Positions 45,484 through 52,870 of a DNA stretch of 64,000 nt are shown here, in pieces. Origin of the DNA: an uncultured Draconibacterium sp. (GTDB lineage: Bacteria; Bacteroidota; Bacteroidia; Bacteroidales; Prolixibacteraceae). The translations under genes were made by a program, and so were the position numbers. A model generated the notes under the pieces. That model made no database searches. It saw nothing but the letters and a program-made list of their open reading frames with translations, and was not told the DNA's origin. How positions within the stretch are numbered: the first letter of the stretch is position 1; each line of letters begins with the position of its first letter. The stretch spans positions 4,684,501-4,748,500 of the forward strand of contig NZ_OY781365.1 of assembly GCF_963676815.1 (NCBI RefSeq), given 5' to 3'.

Positions 45484-46284
45484 CTACTTCAATAATCCAA
45501 ATACGGCCAACAGTAAACTTGCCGATGAAATGATCATAGAGTAAGCCTGGGCATTAAGCTGGAAATTTTTATGATCATCGGGTTCAACAAAAATATAATC
45601 GTTGGGGTGCAGGTAAAATCCTTTTTGCAACCACGCACCCGATGAAGACAAATCGAGAATCATGGCTTTTTGGCCACCGGGCTGCGGCCTGATCACCATG
45701 ATATTGGTAATATTGGCGTAATCGGTATTTCCGTTGGCCATTGCCAGTGCTTCGAGCACTGTAAAGTTGTTGTTGTAGTTATAATAAACCCCCGGGTTTT
45801 TAACTTCGCCCATTATGGTTACTTTGTAGTTTAGCAGTTTTACCTTTACAATGGCTTCTTTCAGGTAGCCATCGGCATATTGCTGAACCATATTTTCGAT
45901 TTCTGAATTTGGAAGGCCGGCTACCGGAATATCACCGAGGATGGGTAGTTGCAGGTTTCCTTTTTCATCCACCTCGTAACCATACAAATAGGCTCCCTGA
46001 GGAGTGGTGAACCGCTGGTATGAATTATAGCTGCTGCTTTCCATATTCGATTCGGGATTAAACAAGGCATTCACCTCGGCATTCATCGACTTAATGCTTA
46101 CATATAAGATATCGCCCGGCTCGATGATGTATTCTGTAACCGTGTCGGTCAGCGCTTTTAGCATTTGGTTGTTTTGCACATCTTTCATGTATATGAGCTC
46201 TTTACTGCTTCGACATGAAAAAAGTGATAAGCTGGCCGCTATCATTATCAACGATAACAGACGATGGATTTGTTTGGTATTCAT
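45484..46284 (-). CDS. Wza-like polysaccharide export lipoprotein
   Basis: The 266-residue protein has a lipoprotein signal with the lipid-accepting cysteine at residue 24 (SLFSCRSS). A polysaccharide export domain follows (about 50-140: YIIEPGDILYVSIKSMNAEVN, LPILGDIPVAGLPNSEIENMVQQ), then one SLBB domain (about 145-225: VTIMGEVKNPGVYYNY, VLEALAMANG). A C-terminal hydrophobic helix (AYSMIISSASLLLAVFGLL) corresponds to the Wza helix that crosses the outer membrane. It should form the export channel working with the autokinase encoded next to it. It is the first of the structural export genes in the leftward direction. Confidence 0.9.
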   Translation of the reverse strand: MNTKQIHRLLSLIMIAASLSLFSCRSSKELIYMKDVQNNQMLKALTDTVTEYIIEPGDILYVSIKSMNAEVNALFNPESNMESSSYNSYQRFTTPQGAYLYGYEVDEKGNLQLPILGDIPVAGLPNSEIENMVQQYADGYLKEAIVKVKLLNYKVTIMGEVKNPGVYYNYNNNFTVLEALAMANGNTDYANITNIMVIRPQPGGQKAMILDLSSSGAWLQKGFYLHPNDYIFVEPDDHKNFQLNAQAYSMIISSASLLLAVFGLLK

Positions 46285-46392
46285 ATATAGTGTTTAATAT
46301 TTGTTTGGTTTATTCGTTGTCTTTGATTTGAGGAGGGGCTCCTTCGTCGCTGCACTCCCCGGAGAGCCTTGCGATTTACCACGTTTCTGTCC

Positions 46393-46791
46393 CTACTTTC
46401 TCCACCAGCTCTTTTTCTTTGGCTTCTCTTCTTGCATTTTTTCTTCCGGATGAAGGTGGTAATAGATTTCGGTCCAGGAAGGCATTCCGCCAAAGTTTCG
46501 GTCATCGATGTACAGGTCGGCGAGAATTTTTCTGCTGATCTTATCGTTCATTTTCTCTTCCGGATAACTTTTGTTAACGGCATAAAATTCGAGCCCTTTA
46601 CTGCTGCAAAACTCAATGGCCTCATCCAGTTCTTTTCCTGCCCGGTAGGTCCACAAAATTAGTTTGTGGCCTTTGCCAGCCAGTGTTTTCAGGGTGTCGG
46701 TGGCAAAAGGTAGCTCATTTCCTATGCGTGGATATTTATGCTCTACAATGGTGCCATCGAAATCGACTGCTATGGTTAAAGATTTTTTCAT
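46393..46791 (-). CDS. HAD-like hydrolase, BT0820 family
   Basis: The 132-residue protein opens with AVDFDGTIVEHKYP, the HAD motif I with the DxDGT nucleophile. LILWTYRAGKELDEAIEFC corresponds to motif II, and LADLYIDDRNFGG to a motif IV-like acidic pair near the end. The tail is strongly basic (KPKKKSWWRK). The family has a crystal structure from Bacteroides thetaiotaomicron but an uncertain substrate; a small phosphosugar or phosphonucleotide is possible. It is common beside capsule genes in Bacteroidota. Confidence 0.82.
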   Translation of the reverse strand: MKKSLTIAVDFDGTIVEHKYPRIGNELPFATDTLKTLAGKGHKLILWTYRAGKELDEAIEFCSSKGLEFYAVNKSYPEEKMNDKISRKILADLYIDDRNFGGMPSWTEIYYHLHPEEKMQEEKPKKKSWWRK

Positions 46792-46842
46792 TTTTGTTAC
46801 AGCAAAATATAATTTCCGTTGTTACGCGCCTCTTACTGTTTC

Positions 46843-47370
46843 CTATACCTGTCCGAAAATCAGCAAGGAATGTGTATCGCTGAGGTAGTTATTTTTCTCT
46901 TTGTTGTTTACAATTAAGTAGCGGATTTTGCGATCGATCATCGTTTCGGTTTTTGAGGTGAGTGCAGCTACCAGTTTGCTGTCGAGTTCCTCGCCAACCA
47001 ATAAAATATCGATAATTCCTGATTCTTTACCGATGGCCAGATCGCCAATTAAATAGGCTTCTTTGAGCTCTTTTATTTTTGTGGTTATATGATCAACAAT
47101 CATGTCAAGTCCCACTGTCTTTTGCAGTATTCGGTTTATTTCATCGTATAATGGGTGCAGGTCGTTGGCTTTAAATATTTTTTTGTTTCCATCAAAATGC
47201 GAGAGCAATAATCCGGCATTTTCCAGTCGGTTTAATTCAATACGAATGGCATTTGTTGATTCCCCAAACTCGCTCTCCAGGTTACGGAGATAGCTGGTTG
47301 TTTCCTTATTCAGGAAAAACTTGAACAATAGTTTAAGCCTGGTTTTGTTAGTAATTAATGATTCTAACAT
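46843..47370 (-). CDS. ArsR-like winged-helix regulator with a nucleotidyltransferase-like C-terminus
   Basis: The 175-residue protein has an N-terminal winged helix (residues 1-75: SLITNKTRLKLLFKFFLNKETTSYLRNLESEFGESTNAIRIELNRLENAGLL). A C-terminal part (about 95-170: LKEAYLIGDLAIGKESGIIDILLVGEELD) resembles an MNT-type minimal nucleotidyltransferase fold, but without the GSxxxG and paired acids of active enzymes. It is likely a DNA-binding regulator of the capsule locus, in which it lies between the outer-membrane protein and HAD genes. That function is inferred from position and the HTH. Confidence 0.78.
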   Translation of the reverse strand: MLESLITNKTRLKLLFKFFLNKETTSYLRNLESEFGESTNAIRIELNRLENAGLLLSHFDGNKKIFKANDLHPLYDEINRILQKTVGLDMIVDHITTKIKELKEAYLIGDLAIGKESGIIDILLVGEELDSKLVAALTSKTETMIDRKIRYLIVNNKEKNNYLSDTHSLLIFGQV

Positions 47371-47655
47371 AAGGGTAAATAAAACGTTAAGTGAAGTGGC
47401 GTGTATTACAAGAATTGGGCTAAATAACTGGATCGAGGCACTGCTTCGCCTCCTCAGTTACATGTATTGTATGAGTAGGATGCTAATATCAAAATTGAGT
47501 AACAAAAGTACTCGTTTTGTTTGGTCTTCAAAAGAAATCTGTCGAAATCTTTGTTTTGCGGCTATTTGTTAATTTAATTTTAAATACTACGGATGTATGC
47601 TTCAGTAATGCGCAAATAGCTGGAAATATGATAATTAGAATTTTGTTGTAAATGT

Positions 47656-48552
47656 TTATCTTCCGGAGAATGGCATTACGGGTTGTTTGTACTTACCTTT
47701 TCTGCTTTTGTGTTTGCCGAGTTCGTTTGAATGGTAAAATATTCCAATTTTAAGCTCAGTATAAATGCCCCTAATATCGTAGTCTGTACGTCGTGTGTAT
47801 TCACTACTGCCAACATCATCGTTGTAGTTATGCACCACATCTAAAAAGTCGTAGTTTGAATAATTGATGGTAAACGTTGTATTAATGATCAGGTGACGGG
47901 TTTTGTAGGTGCGAATTCCTGCCGAAGCAAAATACACTCCTGTTAACAGGTTCCAGTAATTAAAGCGGCCGGCATTTTTTCCGAAAATCAATTCATCGTC
48001 CGGGGCATCAATGTATCTGAATTTTGAGGTGTAGGTGTTGTAACCGCCTCCAACTCGCAGAAAAGGTTCGAGTCGCCAGGCGTGGTTAAAGTATTCGAAT
48101 CTGCGGAAATAAAATCCCAGAAAGAATTTTTGCCCAAACAACTGATTCCGGTATTCCACCGGTTCGGTTATGGGGTCTCTCATTTCGGGGTGAATACCTT
48201 CGGCCGAGAACTGTGGATCGTCGGTGTCGCCTTTCAAAAAAGTCAGGTGAACATCGGTACCTATTTCAAGGTGGTCGCCAATTAGTTTTGAGAGTTCGAT
48301 ACTAAAGGCGGGAGCCATTTTGTGTGTGAACTCGTTGGGAATGGTTTTAAATCCGGGTGTGAGCTCGGTGTTTACTTTTGACAGTCCCAGGTTAGCTCCA
48401 ATAATTAAGCCTGAATTAGGATGTTGTTGTGCAAGGGCTAAAACAGAGAACAGCAATAAAAAAGAAGTTGCTATGAGGTATTTCACGGTAAAAGGTTTAT
48501 TGTGGCATAAAAAAAGATAAAATTTTTGAATTTGGAAACCTTTTATTTGCAT
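47656..48552 (-). CDS. predicted outer-membrane beta-barrel protein in the capsule locus
   Basis: The mature part (about 255 residues) is beta-rich with alternating aromatic strands: GLIIGANLGLSKVN, LEIGTDVHLTFLKG, FFLGFYFRRFEYF, WRLEPFLRVGGGYNTYTSKF, FASAGIRTYKTRHLIINTTFTINYSNYDF, YTELKIGIFYH. A signal sequence KYLIATSFLLLFSVLALAQ precedes it. The ATG at 48552 would give a 22-residue extension before that signal; a GTG at 48486 places the signal at the usual distance and may be the true start. I recognise no characterised homologue. It is the first gene after UpxY, so it may act in capsule attachment or export. Confidence 0.65.
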   Translation of the reverse strand: MQIKGFQIQKFYLFLCHNKPFTVKYLIATSFLLLFSVLALAQQHPNSGLIIGANLGLSKVNTELTPGFKTIPNEFTHKMAPAFSIELSKLIGDHLEIGTDVHLTFLKGDTDDPQFSAEGIHPEMRDPITEPVEYRNQLFGQKFFLGFYFRRFEYFNHAWRLEPFLRVGGGYNTYTSKFRYIDAPDDELIFGKNAGRFNYWNLLTGVYFASAGIRTYKTRHLIINTTFTINYSNYDFLDVVHNYNDDVGSSEYTRRTDYDIRGIYTELKIGIFYHSNELGKHKSRKGKYKQPVMPFSGR

Positions 48553-48602
48553 TTTGAAATAGTGTTAAATAATGATTAGGTATTAACAATGGTTTAAAAA
48601 AG

Positions 48603-49139
48603 CTACAGATAAAACTGTTTCTCGGGTAGTGCACTCAGGTAGTTTGCGGGAATTTCTACAGTTACCGCAGTGTCGATCTGCTCGATTCGCAATGAGAATT
48701 TATTTTTTCCGCGCGATTCAATCAATTCTCCTTTTATTCCTGCCAATGGTCCTTCCATTATTTCAACCCGTTTACCGGTTTCAAAATTGTCGTGGGTAAC
48801 GTTTACATCAAAATCCTGTTGTTCCAGCATTTTTTTCAAAGCGTCAATCTCGTTTTGTCTTATTATGGCTGCTTTGCGTTCGAATGTTACGTAATGAACC
48901 ACATTGTTTAGCCGCAATACTTTGTCGTATTGTATGCGGTTGATGTAAACAAAACAATAGCCGGGAAGTAATGGCATTTCAACCCATTTTTTGCGGTCTT
49001 TCCACTGGCGAAGCTTTTTTTGCAGGGGCAGGTAGCAATCGATGTCGTTATAGCTGAGTTCGTCGATCACCTTTTTTTCCGATCGTGATTTGGTATAAAT
49101 CACATGCCATTGTTTTTGTGTATTAATGGTTGTTTTCAA
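48603..49139 (-). CDS. UpxY-like NusG-family transcription antiterminator
   Basis: The protein of about 178 residues has a NusG N-terminal domain (WHVIYTKSRSEKKVIDELSYNDIDCYLPLQKKLRQWKDRKKW, then MPLLPGYCFVYIN, a hallmark) and a C-terminal KOW domain (GKRVEIMEGPLAGIKGELIESRGKNKFSLRI). UpxY proteins let RNA polymerase read through the leader and long capsule operon that follows. Its place at the head of the leftward locus fits. The start is not an ATG; I chose TTG at 49139 (KTTINTQKQWHV follows) because a TAnnTTTG box at 49170-49177 would lie inside the longer frame beginning at 49205. Confidence 0.85.
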   Translation of the reverse strand: MKTTINTQKQWHVIYTKSRSEKKVIDELSYNDIDCYLPLQKKLRQWKDRKKWVEMPLLPGYCFVYINRIQYDKVLRLNNVVHYVTFERKAAIIRQNEIDALKKMLEQQDFDVNVTHDNFETGKRVEIMEGPLAGIKGELIESRGKNKFSLRIEQIDTAVTVEIPANYLSALPEKQFYL

Positions 49140-49169
49140 AATGTTGTGTGTATTTATAATACTGAGGCA

Positions 49170-49177
49170 CAAAAATA
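49170..49177 (-). promoter_or_regulatory. predicted -7 box for the capsule locus (upxY promoter)
   Basis: TATTTTTG on the minus strand matches TAnnTTTG and sits 30 bases before the chosen TTG start. No good TTTG was found at the expected -33 distance. Confidence 0.35.
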
Positions 49178-49434
49178 TAAATTGCTGACTAAAATAAAGA
49201 TTCAATACCCTACATTATTCTATAAGGGTGTTAAATTCAGTAAAATGCTGACTGAAACTAAGGTGTTATGAAACCCGAGAAATAGAGGTTGATGGGAGAT
49301 TAGATTGATTGAGCTTGCATAGTACTGAAGAGGAGAGCGCTTGGTAAACCAGGAAACGAAGCATTTGCAACTTTAAAGACTGATAGACCTTTGAATTTTA
49401 AACCTGATACTTGCAGCTTGTGGTTGGAGTTTGC

Positions 49435-50244
49435 TTAAAACGTATAGACCAATGCAAGGCCTTTTTGCTGTCCGGACTTAAAAGGAAAAATATCGAGGTT
49501 TTTGAGGTGCTCGCGATCCCACTTGAATTGGTGAGTCAGGTATATCAGTTCGGTAGAAATCATGCCGATTCCTGCACCAACGAGCACATCCGAAGCCCAG
49601 TGTCCTCCTTTTGATACACGCATAATACCTACCGTAGTAGCACAGGCATAAGCTCCAACGCTGTACCAGGCACTTATTTCGCCATACTCCCGGTGCATCC
49701 ATTGCGCGGCAGCAAAAACAACAGAGGTGTGCCCCGATGGCATGGATCCAGAATCACCAGTTGGTCGTTCAACATCCAGTGTGCTTTTTAGTCCTTTGGT
49801 TATGAGCGTTGTCAGAATCATGCTCTTGCCTAAAATGGCGGATTGGTTGCCAATATTGTTTTTCCCTTTTATACCCAGTGCATTTAGCGAGTAAACGGCA
49901 ACAATGGGGGCAAAGCGCAAATAGTCATCGAGGCTGCCGGTGTAATTAAAATGTTCCCAGCGCCATTGGTCGATGTCGTATTTCCAATCGGAGAAGTGCA
50001 GTATTGTTCCTCCGGCAATCAAAACAGAAGGGGCGATAAATGGTTTGACCCCCCGTTTTTTATCCGCATAACGAAAATCGATGCGGTGGATGGAATCGTT
50101 GTGAAAAGTGTGTTCTGGAATTGTCTCCATGGTCAGCAATAAAATTCGTTCCGGATTTTTTTTGTCTGACGCTATGCTTGGCATTGAGCATAGTAGGAAT
50201 ACTGCTATCAGGAAATTCGTTATGAGTTTTGAATGATTTTGCAC
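49435..50244 (-). CDS. PAP2-family phosphatase, exported
   Basis: The protein of about 269 residues begins at a GTG (50244) just before a signal peptide (LITNFLIAVFLLCSMPSIAS). The three PAP2 acid phosphatase motifs are present: K..STLDVERP (KX6RP), PSGHTS, and SKGGHWASDVLVG (SRxxxxxHxxxD, with K for R). The family dephosphorylates lipid phosphates such as undecaprenyl pyrophosphate or phosphatidic acid in the envelope. Recycling of the capsule lipid carrier would make sense beside the locus, but the gene lies upstream of upxY as a separate unit, so this link is a guess. Confidence 0.85.
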   Translation of the reverse strand: MQNHSKLITNFLIAVFLLCSMPSIASDKKNPERILLLTMETIPEHTFHNDSIHRIDFRYADKKRGVKPFIAPSVLIAGGTILHFSDWKYDIDQWRWEHFNYTGSLDDYLRFAPIVAVYSLNALGIKGKNNIGNQSAILGKSMILTTLITKGLKSTLDVERPTGDSGSMPSGHTSVVFAAAQWMHREYGEISAWYSVGAYACATTVGIMRVSKGGHWASDVLVGAGIGMISTELIYLTHQFKWDREHLKNLDIFPFKSGQQKGLALVYTF

Positions 50245-50449
50245 GTGGCAAAAATAGGAAAAGGATTTGCAAGGCAAAATGAAAATATTTAAAGACAAAA
50301 AGAGGGGTGCTGAGATTGCCGGAGAATGAAATAGATTAATGTAGCTTAAAAAAAGTCAGTAAGGCGTGATTCGCGGCTCGAGCCCGGAAACAAAAAAGGA
50401 CTACCTCCAAAAACTGAAGATAATGCTTTAAAATCTATGGTGGTTTTGC

Positions 50450-51448
50450 TTAAGCCAGTGTAGCTACCATAACAGCTTTTATGGTGTGCATACGGTTTTC
50501 AGCTTCGTCGAATACCAGCGATGCCTTGCTCTCGAATACCTCTTCGGTAACTTCCATCGCTTCCAGTCCAAATTTTTGATAGATCTGCTCGCCAATTTTT
50601 GTGTCGCGGTTATGGAATGCAGGTAAACAATGCAAAAATTTCACATCAGGATTACCGGTGAGCTCCATTGCCTTTTTGTTTACCTGGTACGGAAGCAGCA
50701 GGTTTATGCGTTCTTGCCAAACTTCGTCGGGTTCGCCCATCGATACCCAAACATCGGTGTATAAAAAATCACAGTCATTCACAGCTGAGGCAACATCCTC
50801 GGTAACCGTAATTTTTCCACCTGTTTCGGCGGCAATCTCGCGGCATTCAGCCTGTAGTTCTTCAGCAGGTTGACAGGCTTTGGGGGCAGCAGCCCTGAAA
50901 TCCATTCCCAGTTTGGCAGCGCCCACCATCAACGAGTTGCCCATGTTGTTACGTGCATCGCCCAGGTAGCAGAATTTAATTTCAGAAAGGGCTTTGTTGC
51001 TGTGTTCTTTAATGGTGAGAAAATCAGCCAGAATTTGTGTGGGGTGAAACTCGTTGGTTAAGCCGTTCCACACCGGAACGCCGGCATGATCACCCAATTC
51101 TTCAACAATATTCTGCCCAAAACCACGGTACTCAATACCATCGTACATTCTACCCAAAACACGGGCTGTGTCTTTCATTGTTTCTTTCTGTCCGATTTGC
51201 GAACCTGATGGACCGAGATAAGTGACCCGCGCTCCTTGGTCGTAAGCTGCCACCTCGAAAGCACAACGGGTGCGGGTAGAAGCTTTTTCAAATATCAAAG
51301 CGATATTTTTGCCCGATAGCGAAGGTTCTTCAGTGCCTTCGTACTTCGCTTTTTTTAAACTTGCCGCAAGGTCGAGCAGTTGATTTATTTCTTCAGGTGA
51401 AAAATCCAGAAGTTTAAGAAAGTTTCTGTTTTTTAAATTAGATGCCAT
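50450..51448 (-). CDS. ornithine carbamoyltransferase (catabolic type)
   Basis: The 332-residue enzyme has the carbamoyl-phosphate motif FEKASTRTRCAFEVAAYD (about 52-69), PVWNGLTNEFHPTQILADFLT, the ornithine-binding DVWVSMGE loop and HCLPAFHN near the C-terminus. The pattern is that of true ornithine transcarbamylases (ArgF/ArcB), unlike the acetylornithine/succinylornithine forms that many Bacteroidota use for biosynthesis. The gene overlaps the carbamate kinase stop by 11 bases, which favours the catabolic direction: citrulline plus phosphate to ornithine and carbamoyl phosphate. No arginine deiminase is in the window. Confidence 0.92.
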   Translation of the reverse strand: MASNLKNRNFLKLLDFSPEEINQLLDLAASLKKAKYEGTEEPSLSGKNIALIFEKASTRTRCAFEVAAYDQGARVTYLGPSGSQIGQKETMKDTARVLGRMYDGIEYRGFGQNIVEELGDHAGVPVWNGLTNEFHPTQILADFLTIKEHSNKALSEIKFCYLGDARNNMGNSLMVGAAKLGMDFRAAAPKACQPAEELQAECREIAAETGGKITVTEDVASAVNDCDFLYTDVWVSMGEPDEVWQERINLLLPYQVNKKAMELTGNPDVKFLHCLPAFHNRDTKIGEQIYQKFGLEAMEVTEEVFESKASLVFDEAENRMHTIKAVMVATLA

Positions 51449-52430
51449 AGTTGTCTGTTATAGTTTTTTGATCCGATTCGTCGTATTTCATTGTAATTTT
51501 TGATCCGTAACTTTTGTCTGCCAGTTTTGTGGCTTCGGTAATGATACTTTTGTACCCGCCATTTTTTATGAAATTAATACAGGCTTTAATTTTAGGCTCC
51601 ATCGTACCTTCAGCAAATGTACCATTTTCAAGGTGTTTTATGGTGTCGGTATAATCCAAAAATTCAAGCTTCTCCTGTGTTTCCTGGCCAAAGTTTTTGT
51701 AAATGAATGGTACGTCGGTAAGGATGTATAGCTCGTCGGCAAGTATGTTCGTGGCCAGCATTCCCGATGCCATGTCCTTATCGATTACCGCGTCGAGTGT
51801 GCGAACGTCGTTGTTTTCGTCGAAATAAACCGGAATGCCACCGCCGCCGGCAGCAATAACAATGTTGCCGTTTTCAAGCAGTTGACGAATGATCTCCTTG
51901 TTCACAATATCAATTGGGGTGGGCGAGGGGACTACCCTGCGAAAACCGTCTTTGCTTTTTGGTGAGGGTTTAAATACCCAGCCCTTTTGTTGCGCCAGCC
52001 GGTCGGCTTCGGCTTTGCTGTATACTTTCCCGATTCGTTTCGACGGGTTCTGAAAAGCCGGGTCGTCGGCACTGATTTCAACCAAAGTAACCATCGAAAT
52101 TACGTTTTTATCAATGCCGTATTTATTCAGCACATTGCGCATCATCCGCTCAATCATAAAACCAATTCCGCCTTGCGAGTCGGCCACACAAATATTCAGT
52201 GGCATGGGCGCAATTCCGTAAAGTTGTTCACCGGCGTCGTTGCGCATTAGTATATTCCCCACCTGCGGGCCATTGCCGTGCGTAAGCACCAGTTCGTACC
52301 CCTCGCGAAGTAATGGCACCAGGTTTTCAAGTGTGTCAGTTACATTTTTTTCCTGCTGAACGATGGTTCCATCTTCGTTACCACGCAGAATGGCGTTTCC
52401 GCCCAAAGCAACAACAGCTCGTTTCTTCAT
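51438..52430 (-). CDS. arcC: carbamate kinase
   Basis: The 330-residue kinase has the amino-acid kinase fold: VVALGGNAIL (3-14), LVLTHGNGPQVGNIL (about 48-62), VPSPTPIDIV, VIAAGGGGIPVYFD (about 192-205) and DKDMASGMLA. It makes ATP from carbamoyl phosphate and ADP. It is the upstream gene of the pair and is translationally coupled to the carbamoyltransferase. A TATGTTTG box (minus strand, 52472-52479) fits a promoter about 42 bases before the ATG. The pair is an energy-yielding end of citrulline or arginine breakdown. Confidence 0.93.
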   Translation of the reverse strand: MKKRAVVALGGNAILRGNEDGTIVQQEKNVTDTLENLVPLLREGYELVLTHGNGPQVGNILMRNDAGEQLYGIAPMPLNICVADSQGGIGFMIERMMRNVLNKYGIDKNVISMVTLVEISADDPAFQNPSKRIGKVYSKAEADRLAQQKGWVFKPSPKSKDGFRRVVPSPTPIDIVNKEIIRQLLENGNIVIAAGGGGIPVYFDENNDVRTLDAVIDKDMASGMLATNILADELYILTDVPFIYKNFGQETQEKLEFLDYTDTIKHLENGTFAEGTMEPKIKACINFIKNGGYKSIITEATKLADKSYGSKITMKYDESDQKTITDNYGI

Positions 52431-52870
52431 TTGTCGATTTAATTAGTGGCTTGAGAAATAATCAAGCCTAACAAACATAGAAAAACAAAGCATAAAAAGA
52501 AATGTGTTAGAGCTTGGTTTTGTGTTGGTTATGCTATTTTAAAACAGCTTTTTTCGATTGATTTATAAATTCGGAAAACAGGTGGAATCTATTCTTACGA
52601 ATTGCAATAAAACAGCCTCGGTTTATTAACAGTTTTTTCTTGAAATGATTAACCGAATTCGCATGCCGGCATAACTTCTACCTGAGTTTTTTTAGTTAAA
52701 TTTGCGGACAATTTAACCCACATTATTCGGTTGTAAAGAGAATAATGCTTCTGTTTAGCGGTTAAACCGGGTTTTGTTGAATGATTTTTTTGAATCTTGA
52801 AAATTACATTGCAACGAAATCGTTATATTGAAATTTATAGTAAATAACAATTCGGATTAAAAATAACTCC
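52431..52870. other. divergent intergenic region arcC / ftsK
   Basis: This 440-base AT-rich region holds the arcC -7 box (52472-52479) and, for ftsK, a TAAATTTG box at 52697-52704. The latter implies a leader of about 160 bases. No repeats and no other gene were seen. Confidence 0.55.
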
